From NCBI GenBank assembly GCA_947503305.1, contig CANNDF010000003.1, positions 558,001 to 622,000 on the forward strand: 64,000 bases of DNA, read 5' to 3'. Below, one piece after another: positions 53,044 to 62,079 of the stretch (its first letter is position 1; each line of letters starts with the position of its first letter). Position numbers and translations under genes: made by a program. Source of the DNA: an uncultured Dokdonia sp. GTDB lineage: Bacteria; Bacteroidota; Bacteroidia; Flavobacteriales; Flavobacteriaceae. The notes under the pieces are model-generated. The model was not told where the DNA came from. It made no database searches and saw nothing but the letters and a program-made list of their open reading frames with translations.

Positions 53044-54882
53044 TTACCTAAGAATACTAAATACAATTTTAGAAGAATGAAAGACAGTATGTGTCTCTTT
53101 TTTAAAATCTACTTCTTTGGCCTCAAAGATATTATCTACATAACTTTGGGGATTTAAGTCAATTAATGGAAACCATGTACTCTGTATTTGAATCTGGATT
53201 TTATGTCCTTTTTTGAACGTATGCAATACATCCTGAAGTTTTACAAAAACCTCTTCTTTCTTTCCTGGCACAAAAGGTTGCGGACGTTCCATACTCCTTC
53301 TAAAACGACCACGCATTACCTCACTACGTACCATCTGATGATACCCTGCCATTTGTACTCCCTCTTCTGTTTCTTCAGTATTAGGAACATCATCTGGATA
53401 TACATCAATCACTTTTACAATCCAGTCGGCAGCAGTACCAGTAGTAGCGACCTCTAGTTTTGCAATAATTTCTCCAGCTAAGGTAAGCTCATCATCTAAT
53501 ACAGGGGTTTCATAAACAAGGACATCATCTCTTTTTGCAGCAAAACGTTGATCATCGGTCATGTATTTACGGGGTGTAAATACCATTTTCTTCCCTTCTG
53601 CATAGGGAACTGGATTTGCTGGATCACTTACAAAAGTTTCTCCTCCATTTTTTGTAGATGGACTTCCAGAAAGTTTATTATTTGTATCTAAATAGAAGGT
53701 AGCATCCATCATCGTTTTTGGAGGCCATGTATCAAAAGATTTCCATTCTTTAGTTCCTGAATCAAAAATATGAGCTTCTGGTAGTCCAGCGTCCTTACCT
53801 CCCATTCCTTTCAGGAAATGATTAAAAAACTTTGTTTCTAATTCTTTTTGAAAATAATCCGAAATATCATCTCCAAAATATACATTACCTACTGCTTGCC
53901 TTTTCTTTGTACGAGCCCAATCGCCATGACTCCATGGACCAAAAACGACAGTATTATAGTTATCACTTCGCTTTTCAATATTCTTATAGGTTTCCCATGG
54001 TCCGTAAAGATCTTCTGCGTCATACAATCCTCCTACGGTCATTACAGCTGGTTCTATATTTTCTAAATGTTGTATAATACCTCTGGATTTCCAAAAACTA
54101 TCATAGTTAGGATGTTCTTTAAGCTGTGTCCAAAACTCATTAGTTTCATCATAATACGTATCCAAATTTGATAGCGGCCCTGTTTTAAGGAAAAAGTCAT
54201 ATTGATCATCGCTATCTAATTTTGGAAATGTATACCATGCCTCTTTAGTAGGTCCTTCTTTTTGATATCCAAACACTGCCGTAGCTCTCCAATAACTTAG
54301 TAAATATGCACCATTATGATGAAAATCATCAAAAAAGAAATCTCCTATACAAGCTTGAGGAGATGCTGCTTTTAATGCAGGATGGCCACTCAACAAGGAG
54401 TACGTAGCATAAAAGCCTGGATATGAAATCCCCCATGTTCCTACATTCCCATTATTATTTGCTACATTTTTAACCAACCAATCTATGGTATCATAGGTAT
54501 CACTAGCTTCATCTACTTCCCCTACCGTTTTATTAGGAATATAGGCACGCATATTATCATATTTACCTTCACTCATCCATCGCCCTCTAACATCTTGGTA
54601 TACGATAATGTATCCATCTTCCATCATGTACTTATTAGGGCCTATTTTAGACCTAAATTGATCTTCCCCATACGGTCGACAACTATAAGGAGTACGTTGC
54701 ATGACTATAGGGTATTTTTTGGATGTATCTTTAGGAGCATATATTGTGGTATGTAACTTTATACCATCTCGCATTTCAATAGCTACTTCCTGTTTTGTAT
54801 AGTACTTACTGACATCATAGGTTTCTTGAGTATACGCTTTCGCGAAAGCAAAAAACAGTACTACCAATAGTATTTTTTTCAT
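53044..54882 (-). CDS. Secreted CocE/NonD-family hydrolase (S15-like)
   Basis: A 612-residue protein with a signal peptide (1-19, KILLVVLFFAFAKAYTQ). The alpha/beta hydrolase domain of the X-Pro dipeptidyl-peptidase type has nucleophile S153 in VGTWGISYPGF, oxyanion-region YQDVRGRWMSEG, and a C-terminal jelly-roll (about 420-600, GHKIQIQIQSTWFPLIDLNP). It cleaves esters, beta-lactam-like amides or peptides. The dispersed palindrome codes for AFAKA within the signal peptide. Last gene of the tilS-dsbD unit, 4 bases after the DsbD-like gene. Confidence 0.9.
   Translation of the reverse strand: MKKILLVVLFFAFAKAYTQETYDVSKYYTKQEVAIEMRDGIKLHTTIYAPKDTSKKYPIVMQRTPYSCRPYGEDQFRSKIGPNKYMMEDGYIIVYQDVRGRWMSEGKYDNMRAYIPNKTVGEVDEASDTYDTIDWLVKNVANNNGNVGTWGISYPGFYATYSLLSGHPALKAASPQACIGDFFFDDFHHNGAYLLSYWRATAVFGYQKEGPTKEAWYTFPKLDSDDQYDFFLKTGPLSNLDTYYDETNEFWTQLKEHPNYDSFWKSRGIIQHLENIEPAVMTVGGLYDAEDLYGPWETYKNIEKRSDNYNTVVFGPWSHGDWARTKKRQAVGNVYFGDDISDYFQKELETKFFNHFLKGMGGKDAGLPEAHIFDSGTKEWKSFDTWPPKTMMDATFYLDTNNKLSGSPSTKNGGETFVSDPANPVPYAEGKKMVFTPRKYMTDDQRFAAKRDDVLVYETPVLDDELTLAGEIIAKLEVATTGTAADWIVKVIDVYPDDVPNTEETEEGVQMAGYHQMVRSEVMRGRFRRSMERPQPFVPGKKEEVFVKLQDVLHTFKKGHKIQIQIQSTWFPLIDLNPQSYVDNIFEAKEVDFKKETHTVFHSSKIVFSILR
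54836..54849. repeat. Dispersed palindrome inside the CocE signal peptide
   Basis: Exact copy coding for AFAKA at the end of the hydrophobic core. Confidence 0.85.
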
Positions 54883-54886
54883 AGAA

Positions 54887-56884
54887 TTAATTATTATTAA
54901 ATCGTGTTATTCCTTCTTTAAGCCATGCCTCATACTCTTCAATATCTGGTGTATATCCTACAGGAGTATTTAAGTTGGATTCATCATGATCCATAAGGAC
55001 ATAATAAGGTTGGGCATTTACTTGATAACGTTTGATCTGGAAATCACTCCATTTATTGCCGATAGTTTTTATTCGTTTTCCTGTAGTTTCACTAATATGC
55101 TGTCCCGATTTTGGAAGTTCTTTTTTTGAATCTGCATATAAAGAAATAAGGACAATATCATTTTTAAGGAGGTTCAAAATTTTTGGATCTGACCAAACAC
55201 GCTCTTCCATGCGTCTACAGTTGATACATGCATATCCTGTAAAATCTATAAGCACAGGTTTATTTTGCTCTTTTGCATAAGCTAGTCCTGCTTCATAATC
55301 TGTAAATGCCAAAATATCATGAGGTCCTAATTCTGAGTAATCGGGAATCATCGCTTCATCAGAAGCCAATCCCCCTTTTGTAGACCCTACACCATAAGGC
55401 GACTCACTATAATTCATAGGAGGAGGAAATCCACTTATAAGTTTTAAAGGAGCCCCCCAAAGGCCCGGAATCATATAAATCACAAACGATAAACTTACTA
55501 ATCCTAATAACAATCTTCCTACTGAGATATGTTGTATTTCAGAATCATGAGGAAGCTTGAGTTTACCAAACAGGTATAATGTAAGACCTATCAATACTGC
55601 AATTATAATTGCTATAAAAACTTCTCTTTCCAATATATGTGCTTGTAAGACTAAATCTGCATTTGAAAGAAATTTAAACGCCAAACCTAGTTCTAAAAAA
55701 CCTAGTACTACTTTTACAGAATTTAACCATCCACCAGATTTAGGTAATGAATTCATCCAACCTGGGAACATTGCAAACAATGCAAACGGAATTGCAATAG
55801 CCGATGAAAAACCTAACATTCCAATTGCAGGAGCTAGGCCACCTTTAGATGCTGCTTGTACTAATGTCGTACCTACTATAGGTCCTGTACAGCTAAAAGA
55901 AACTATAGCCAGTGCAAGTGCCATAAAAAAGATCCCTATAATACCTCCTCGATCTGCCTGACGATCTACTTTATTTGCCCAAGAGTTGGGCAACACAATT
56001 TCAAACGCTCCTAGAAAAGATATTGCAAATATGACTAAGAGTATAAAGAATATTAGATTGAAAGCAACACTCGTGGACAATGCATTTAAAGCATCTGCTC
56101 CAAAAACTGCAGTTACAGCTAGTCCTAAAACAACATAAATAAGAATAATAGAAATTCCATATATAAGTGCATTACGTACACCCGCTGATTTCGTCTTACT
56201 TTGCTTTGTAAAAAAACCAACCGTCATAGGAATCATTGGAAATACACATGGTGTAAATAAGGCAGCAAGTCCTCCTAAAAAGGACAGAAAAAATATAGAC
56301 CACAGTCCCTTAGGAATTTCATCTCCAGAAATAGGAGTTGCTTTTTTACTTTTTGTTACTCCTTTATAGGATTCAAAATCTTTATACGCTTCAAAGACGG
56401 TAACTTTCTCTCTTGCAAAGTCATGAATCACATAAAATTCTTGTGTTATACATACCTCTTTACACACCTGGTAGTTAATAATTGATTTTACCAATGAGGT
56501 ATTTATGTCCTTAAGAATTACTTGTTGGGACAATCGACCAGTATCTTTCCAGAATACCTCATCAACTTCAAAAATATCGCTATATGCTCTATGCGTAGGG
56601 CTTTCAACAGCTTTGCCTTTTGGAGTATAGGTAGCGCCATTTTCTGGTAAAAATTCAAATTGAAAAGGAATTGGACCTCCTTCAGGTGTAAACTGACTAT
56701 AAATATGCCAGTCTTTTTCTATCACAGCATCATAATGGAGTATATATGCTGTATCTGATACCTTTTCTATAGCTCCAGACCATTTTACAGGGTCGTATTT
56801 TTGTCCACCACCAAAAGCCTGTCCAAAGACCGTTGATGTCATTACTATGAATAGTACAACTATATTAAGCGTCTTACGCATCAT
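54887..56884 (-). CDS. dsbD: DsbD-like thiol:disulfide interchange protein
   Basis: A 665-residue protein with signal peptide 1-22, an N-terminal DsbD-alpha-like beta domain (about 25-180, CKEVCI), eight helices (from FLGGLAALFTPCVFPMIPMTVGFF, and GALYGTPC-like FSCTGPIVGT), then a C-terminal thioredoxin domain with CINC at 553-556. It moves electrons from cytoplasmic thioredoxin to outside substrates such as cytochrome c maturation or disulfide-shuffling proteins. The tilS gene overlaps its 5' end by 11 bases. Confidence 0.92.
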   Translation of the reverse strand: MMRKTLNIVVLFIVMTSTVFGQAFGGGQKYDPVKWSGAIEKVSDTAYILHYDAVIEKDWHIYSQFTPEGGPIPFQFEFLPENGATYTPKGKAVESPTHRAYSDIFEVDEVFWKDTGRLSQQVILKDINTSLVKSIINYQVCKEVCITQEFYVIHDFAREKVTVFEAYKDFESYKGVTKSKKATPISGDEIPKGLWSIFFLSFLGGLAALFTPCVFPMIPMTVGFFTKQSKTKSAGVRNALIYGISIILIYVVLGLAVTAVFGADALNALSTSVAFNLIFFILLVIFAISFLGAFEIVLPNSWANKVDRQADRGGIIGIFFMALALAIVSFSCTGPIVGTTLVQAASKGGLAPAIGMLGFSSAIAIPFALFAMFPGWMNSLPKSGGWLNSVKVVLGFLELGLAFKFLSNADLVLQAHILEREVFIAIIIAVLIGLTLYLFGKLKLPHDSEIQHISVGRLLLGLVSLSFVIYMIPGLWGAPLKLISGFPPPMNYSESPYGVGSTKGGLASDEAMIPDYSELGPHDILAFTDYEAGLAYAKEQNKPVLIDFTGYACINCRRMEERVWSDPKILNLLKNDIVLISLYADSKKELPKSGQHISETTGKRIKTIGNKWSDFQIKRYQVNAQPYYVLMDHDESNLNTPVGYTPDIEEYEAWLKEGITRFNNN

Positions 56885-58220
56885 ATGTGTATGTTATTTT
56901 TATAATATTTTTTGTGTCTTTATTTGCATAAAAACGACGATCTGCACGATGTAAAATTATCCAAACAATAGCATCTCCACTACATAGAAGCCATGCATTT
57001 TCTTTGGCAACCAAAGATAGCTTTTCATCCTTAAAAAACTTACTCAATTTCTTTTTCCCTTTCATTCCTGTAGGATAAAAAAAATCTCCTTCTTTCCAAT
57101 GCCTGATAGTCAATGGAAAAGTAAGGGCTGATCTATCAATATATATTTCATTTGCAGCCTTTACAGGCAGTATTTCAGGCACCTCATCAAAAAATAAAGA
57201 ACCATAAACATCTTTGTGAGAAGTCCCTCCTTCTGGAAGGATAAAAGAAGTCGTATTAATTTCAGATTCTTTACGATGTTTATATAGCTGTAGGGTATCA
57301 CGATCTTTTAATAAGCGATGAGTATTGGAAAACACCTGTTTCCCAGATTGTGCATCTAGTAAGTGATAGACATCTTCCCAAGATGTAAATCCATATTCTT
57401 TAAGTAATTCATACAAAACTGCTTTGGGATCAGAATGTTCTTTTAGTAAAGAAACTCCTATACACATGGCACTCTCTCCAACAATACTATTAAGTGGGTA
57501 GGTATATTTTGCCTTAAGTTCTTTTCTATAAACAGACAACAATCTATCTGTCTGTTGAAGGTGTTTTTGAGTAACTTCAAAACGATCTAATATATCTGGA
57601 CGTATCTGTTCTAGTTCTGGAAGCACATGATGGCGTATGGCATTACGGAGGTACACATCAGAAGCATTGCTACTATCTTCTCTCCATGTAATATCTGATT
57701 GGATTGCAAAATCATGAATTTGCTTTCGCGAAAAAGGTAATAGTGGTCTTATAATTTTACCCGATATCTGAGATATTCCAGTGAGCCCCTCTATTCCTGT
57801 ACCCCTACTTAAATTGATAAAAAAGGTTTCTAGATTATCGTTTGCATGATGTGCAGTTGCTATATAATCAAACTCTTCGATAACAGAAAGTTCTTCAAAC
57901 CAACCATACCGAAGTTCCCGAGCAGCCATTTGAGTAGAGCACTTGTTTTTTTTCGCGTAAGCGTATGTATCAAAATCTTTAGAATAAAAAGGAAGGTCTA
58001 GTTTTACAGCCGTTTTTTTTACAAAAAGAGCATCTGCATCACTTTCAGCATCGCGTAGTTTAAAATTACAATGAGCTACACTAACATCTATGCCTAAAGA
58101 AACAAAAAGTTGTAACAATACCATACTGTCTAATCCCCCACTTACAGTCACCAAAACTTTATGGCCCTCTATAAAAGGAAATACATCTCCTATATGTAAT
58201 TGAAACGCTTTAAGGAGCAT
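56874..58220 (-). CDS. tilS: tRNA(Ile)-lysidine synthetase
   Basis: A 448-residue PP-loop ATPase. SGGLDS is at residues 27-32, AHCNFKLRDAESDAD and TAHHANDNLETFFINLSRGTG follow, and a C-terminal TilS domain recognises the tRNA. It makes lysidine at C34 of tRNA-Ile(CAU), so AUA is read as Ile. It contains one degenerate copy of the palindrome in KQIHDF (FSRKQIHDF). Confidence 0.95.
   Translation of the reverse strand: MLLKAFQLHIGDVFPFIEGHKVLVTVSGGLDSMVLLQLFVSLGIDVSVAHCNFKLRDAESDADALFVKKTAVKLDLPFYSKDFDTYAYAKKNKCSTQMAARELRYGWFEELSVIEEFDYIATAHHANDNLETFFINLSRGTGIEGLTGISQISGKIIRPLLPFSRKQIHDFAIQSDITWREDSSNASDVYLRNAIRHHVLPELEQIRPDILDRFEVTQKHLQQTDRLLSVYRKELKAKYTYPLNSIVGESAMCIGVSLLKEHSDPKAVLYELLKEYGFTSWEDVYHLLDAQSGKQVFSNTHRLLKDRDTLQLYKHRKESEINTTSFILPEGGTSHKDVYGSLFFDEVPEILPVKAANEIYIDRSALTFPLTIRHWKEGDFFYPTGMKGKKKLSKFFKDEKLSLVAKENAWLLCSGDAIVWIILHRADRRFYANKDTKNIIKITYTYDA
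57722..57735. repeat. Degenerate dispersed palindrome inside tilS
   Basis: GCTTTCGCGAAAAA, with the last two bases of the core changed, in the LSRKQ-like frame (FSRKQ). Confidence 0.5.
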
Positions 58221-58230
58221 ATCGTTTTTA

Positions 58231-58413
58231 TTACACTCTGCCTTTTAAAGCATTAAACACCCATGCAATTGCAAAAAAACCAATTCCAACAGCTGCAAAT
58301 CCCCACCCAGCAACATCATCATACCTAAAAGCTCCTAAAGCAATTAATGAAAGACCTACAACAATCATAATAAAAGTAGCCCAAGCGAGTACTGTATTTT
58401 TATTCATTCCCAT
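58231..58413 (-). CDS. CAL67264 family mini membrane protein
   Basis: A 60-residue protein with two helices, MGMNKNTVLAWATFIMIVVG and WGFAAVGIGFFAIAWVFNAL, separated by FRYDDVAG. It is nearly identical in pattern to the flavobacterial CAL67264 family. Function unknown. First gene of the unit with tilS, 10 bases before it. Confidence 0.9.
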   Translation of the reverse strand: MGMNKNTVLAWATFIMIVVGLSLIALGAFRYDDVAGWGFAAVGIGFFAIAWVFNALKGRV

Positions 58414-58473
58414 ATTTTAATATTTATCTGTTAAGTACTACTATGAATAGTAGGGTTAACCGAGGGTGTATTA

Positions 58474-58506
58474 CAAATATCGACTAAATTTGATAAATCG
58501 AACAAA
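58474..58506 (-). promoter_or_regulatory. Probable promoter of the CAL67264-tilS-dsbD unit
   Basis: On the minus strand TTTG (58503-58506) is followed by GATATTTG (58474-58481), one base off TAnnTTTG, with 21 bases between them. The transcript would begin about 55 bases before the first gene. Confidence 0.35.
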
Positions 58507-58633
58507 GAGAAACTATAAGGTTTTCGTAAATTCGAAGATTATTACATAGAATGTCATATTCAAATTAATAGCATCTTTGACTATGACGATACAGAATATA
58601 TTATCCTAAACTATAGATAGCATTCCTTAACAT

Positions 58634-60262
58634 ATGGACCTCAAATTCAATAAAAACGAAGACCACAATAAATTATTACTTTCTGATCTGAAACGCAGGT
58701 TAGCTCACATAAAGCTAGGTGGCGGACAGAAACGAATTGACAAACATCACGCTAAAGGAAAGCTTACTGCTCGTGAACGTATCGATTATCTTGTAGATGA
58801 CCCTAAAAAATGTATTGAAATAGGTGCCTTTGCAGGGGAAGGTATGTACAAAGAACACGGAGGATGCCCAAGCGGTGGAGTTGTAATAAAAATGGGATAT
58901 ATCTCAAAAAAGCAATGCCTTATAGTAGCAAATGATGCCACTGTAAAAGCAGGTGCTTGGTTTCCAATTACAGGAAAGAAAAATTTACGTGCCCAGGAAA
59001 TTGCTATTGAAAACAGACTACCCATTATCTATCTGGTTGATAGCGCAGGTGTTTATCTACCGATGCAAGACGAAATTTTCCCAGACAAAGAACATTTTGG
59101 GCGCATATTTAGAAACAATGCTATTATGAGTAGTATGGGAATTACTCAAATCTCTGCCGTTATGGGGAGTTGTGTTGCTGGTGGTGCTTATTTACCTATT
59201 ATGAGTGATGAAGCCCTTATTGTAAATAAAACAGGAAGTATATTTCTAGCAGGTAGTTACTTAGTAAAAGCGGCTATAGGAGAAAGTATTGATAATGAAA
59301 CGCTGGGAGGTGCTACTACGCATTGTGAAATAAGTGGTGTTACAGACTATAAAGCTGCAGATGATAAAGATGCGCTAGATACCATAAAAAAATTAATGGA
59401 TAAGATCGGAGATTATACCAAGGCAGGATATAATAGATCTGAATCTATTGCTCCTAAAGAAAATACAAAAGATATTTTTGGAATTCTTCCCGCTTCTCGA
59501 GCAGATCAATATGATATGCGAGAGATTATAAAACGTCTTGTAGATGGATCAGAATTTGATGAGTACAAAGAAGGGTATGGACAAAGTATTCTGACGGGTT
59601 ATGCACGAATAGATGGCTGGGCTGTAGGAATTGTTGCCAATCAACGTAAGCTAGTAAAAACAAAAAAAGGGGAAATGCAGTTTGGGGGAGTGATTTATTC
59701 TGATAGTGCCGATAAAGCAACTCGCTTTATTTCCAATTGTAATCAAAAAAAAATCCCATTAGTTTTCCTGCAAGATGTAACAGGATTCATGGTAGGTAGT
59801 AAAAGTGAGCACGGAGGCATTATTAAAGATGGTGCAAAAATGGTCAATGCTGTATCAAATAGTGTTGTCCCAAAATTTACAATAGTTATAGGAAATTCCT
59901 ATGGAGCTGGTAACTATGCAATGTGTGGCAAAGCTTATGACCCTAGACTCATTGTAGCATGGCCAAGTGCTGAACTCGCAGTTATGAGTGGTAATTCTGC
60001 AGCTAAAGTACTCTTACAAATAGAAACTGCATCTCTCAAAAAGCAAGGTAAAGAAATAACTCCTGAGGTAGAAAAAGAACTCTACGATAAAATTAAGGCT
60101 CGTTATGATGAGCAAATTTCTCCATATTATGCTGCTTCTCGAATATGGACAGATGCTGTAATTGACCCATTAGATACTCGAAAATGGATTTCTATGGGAA
60201 TCGAAGCTGCAGATCATGCACCAATAGAAAAACCGTTTAATCTTGGTGTAATACAAGTCTAA
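58634..60262 (+). CDS. Acyl-CoA carboxylase, beta (carboxyltransferase) subunit
   Basis: A 542-residue carboxyltransferase: opening KLGGGQKRIDKHHAKGKLTARERIDYL, DSAGVYLPMQ, GSCVAGGAYLPIMSDE, and GNSYGAGNYAMCGKAYDPR and WPSAELAVM near the C-terminal acyl-CoA region. It moves CO2 from biotin to propionyl- or methylcrotonyl-type CoA. The substrate is not clear from sequence; no biotin carboxylase subunit is next to it. Diverges from the CAL67264 unit. Confidence 0.93.
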   Translation: MDLKFNKNEDHNKLLLSDLKRRLAHIKLGGGQKRIDKHHAKGKLTARERIDYLVDDPKKCIEIGAFAGEGMYKEHGGCPSGGVVIKMGYISKKQCLIVANDATVKAGAWFPITGKKNLRAQEIAIENRLPIIYLVDSAGVYLPMQDEIFPDKEHFGRIFRNNAIMSSMGITQISAVMGSCVAGGAYLPIMSDEALIVNKTGSIFLAGSYLVKAAIGESIDNETLGGATTHCEISGVTDYKAADDKDALDTIKKLMDKIGDYTKAGYNRSESIAPKENTKDIFGILPASRADQYDMREIIKRLVDGSEFDEYKEGYGQSILTGYARIDGWAVGIVANQRKLVKTKKGEMQFGGVIYSDSADKATRFISNCNQKKIPLVFLQDVTGFMVGSKSEHGGIIKDGAKMVNAVSNSVVPKFTIVIGNSYGAGNYAMCGKAYDPRLIVAWPSAELAVMSGNSAAKVLLQIETASLKKQGKEITPEVEKELYDKIKARYDEQISPYYAASRIWTDAVIDPLDTRKWISMGIEAADHAPIEKPFNLGVIQV

Positions 60263-60316
60263 AATATAGTCATCACTATTGGATATGTCATCTAATCGAC
60301 TTCTCTAAATAAATAT

Positions 60317-60347
60317 AATAAAACCCTATAAATCTAGTTTTATTTTT
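60317..60347 (+). terminator. AT-rich terminator after the carboxylase gene
   Basis: AATAAAAC pairs with GTTTTATT around a 12-base loop and ends with TTTT. Weak because of low GC. Confidence 0.4.
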
Positions 60348-60374
60348 CAAATGGTTTATATACATTAGCAGGGT

Positions 60375-62075
60375 ATGGTCAAGGGGAATATTCCGGTTTT
60401 ATTAATTTGCTTATTTACAGCTTTCTTAGGATATAGTCAAGAAGATACACTTGACAGTTATTTTAAAAATCCGCTTGATATACCATTGGTCATGGCTGGA
60501 ACTTTTGGAGAACTTCGAAGTAATCATTTCCATAGTGGACTAGATATAAAAACACAAAGACAGGTAGGTCTTAAAGTATATGCCTCTGCATCTGGAACTA
60601 TAAGTCGTATTAAAATATCACATTATGGATACGGGAAAGCGCTCTACGTGCAACATCCTAATGGCTATACTACAGTATATGCGCATCTAAAAAAGTTTAG
60701 TCCAGAAATTGAAGCATATATTAAAGCCAAACAGTATCAAAAAGAGAGTTTTGAAATAGAAGTCTTTCCACTTTCAGGAGAATTAACAGTAACCCAAGGA
60801 GATGTAATAGCCTATAGCGGAAATACGGGGAGTAGTGGTGGTCCACACCTGCATTTTGAAATACGTGATAAAAATGCGCGACCTATGAATCCATTCTTAT
60901 TTGGTTTGAGCACAAAAGATACGCGTAAACCTATTATATCCAAATTGATAGCATATCCACTTGATGAAAACTCAGTCATAAATCAATCCTCAAATCCATT
61001 AGAGCTTAGACTTACACAATTACAAAATGGAACTTATACTACAGAGAAGATAAATGCAAAAGGGCGTATCGGTATTGGAATTAGTACGATTGATCAACAG
61101 GATCTTGCAAACAATAAAAATGGAATCTATGAAATTAATACTACACTAAATGGGGAAGTAAATTTTGGGTTGCAAATGGATAAATTTTCTTTTGCTGAAA
61201 CTCGCTACCTCAATAGAATGATTGATTATTCATATTTTATGAAATATAAAAATAGAGTTCAAAAACTATTTGTTGAAAAAAATAATCCATTAAGTATTTA
61301 TAAAAATATAGTTGATAATGGAGAATTATGGATAGAAGATAGCTTATCATATCAATATAATATCTCAGTAAAAGATTATGTAGGTAATGAAAGTAAAATT
61401 GTTATGCATATAACAGGAGCTAATGATAGTATTACAAAACCTAAAACCATTCAACCTACAAATCATTATGTGTATGCCGATCAAAATTATAGCTTTTCTG
61501 AGGGGAAATTTGATGTATACATTCCTAAAGGAGCCCTCTATGACGATACGTTTTTAGATTTAAAAACTGATGGCGATATCCTTACCTTTCATCATAAAGA
61601 ACTCCCACTTCATAAAAAAGCATCTATAAGTTATGATGTATCAAACTATGATATAAAAGATAGAGAAAAATTATACTTAGGAATACTTAATTACAAGAAC
61701 GAGGTCTATTATTCAAATACTAAAATTGAAAATAATAAACTATCTATCTCTACTAGAAAACTAGGCACATATAGTATAGGACTTGATAAAAAACCTCCTG
61801 TAATTACTCCAAAAAACATTGTTAAAGGTCGCTGGATGTCTAAATATAGATATCTTAAATTTGAAATAAATGATAGTCAAAGTGGCATAAAAGGGTATCG
61901 TGCTACTGTGAATGGCAAATTCATTCTCATGGAGTATGATTATAAAACAAAGTCGTTAATACACGATTTCAATGATAATATCGTTACAGATACGGAAAAC
62001 AACTTAAAATTAATCGTCACGGATAATGTAGGAAATAGTACTACATTTGAAACAACATTTTTTAGAAAAAAATAA
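60375..62075 (+). CDS. Secreted M23 metallopeptidase (LytM-type)
   Basis: A 566-residue protein with a signal peptide (1-21). The peptidoglycan hydrolase domain is at about 40-170: zinc ligands H53 and D57 in HFHSGLDIK, and H158/H160 in GGPHLHFEI. Beyond it are several beta-sandwich repeats (to about 565), seen in Bacteroidota M23 proteins. All metal ligands of an active enzyme are present. It is followed 4 bases later by the TonB receptor gene. Confidence 0.92.
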   Translation: MVKGNIPVLLICLFTAFLGYSQEDTLDSYFKNPLDIPLVMAGTFGELRSNHFHSGLDIKTQRQVGLKVYASASGTISRIKISHYGYGKALYVQHPNGYTTVYAHLKKFSPEIEAYIKAKQYQKESFEIEVFPLSGELTVTQGDVIAYSGNTGSSGGPHLHFEIRDKNARPMNPFLFGLSTKDTRKPIISKLIAYPLDENSVINQSSNPLELRLTQLQNGTYTTEKINAKGRIGIGISTIDQQDLANNKNGIYEINTTLNGEVNFGLQMDKFSFAETRYLNRMIDYSYFMKYKNRVQKLFVEKNNPLSIYKNIVDNGELWIEDSLSYQYNISVKDYVGNESKIVMHITGANDSITKPKTIQPTNHYVYADQNYSFSEGKFDVYIPKGALYDDTFLDLKTDGDILTFHHKELPLHKKASISYDVSNYDIKDREKLYLGILNYKNEVYYSNTKIENNKLSISTRKLGTYSIGLDKKPPVITPKNIVKGRWMSKYRYLKFEINDSQSGIKGYRATVNGKFILMEYDYKTKSLIHDFNDNIVTDTENNLKLIVTDNVGNSTTFETTFFRKK

Positions 62076-62079
62076 TCTC

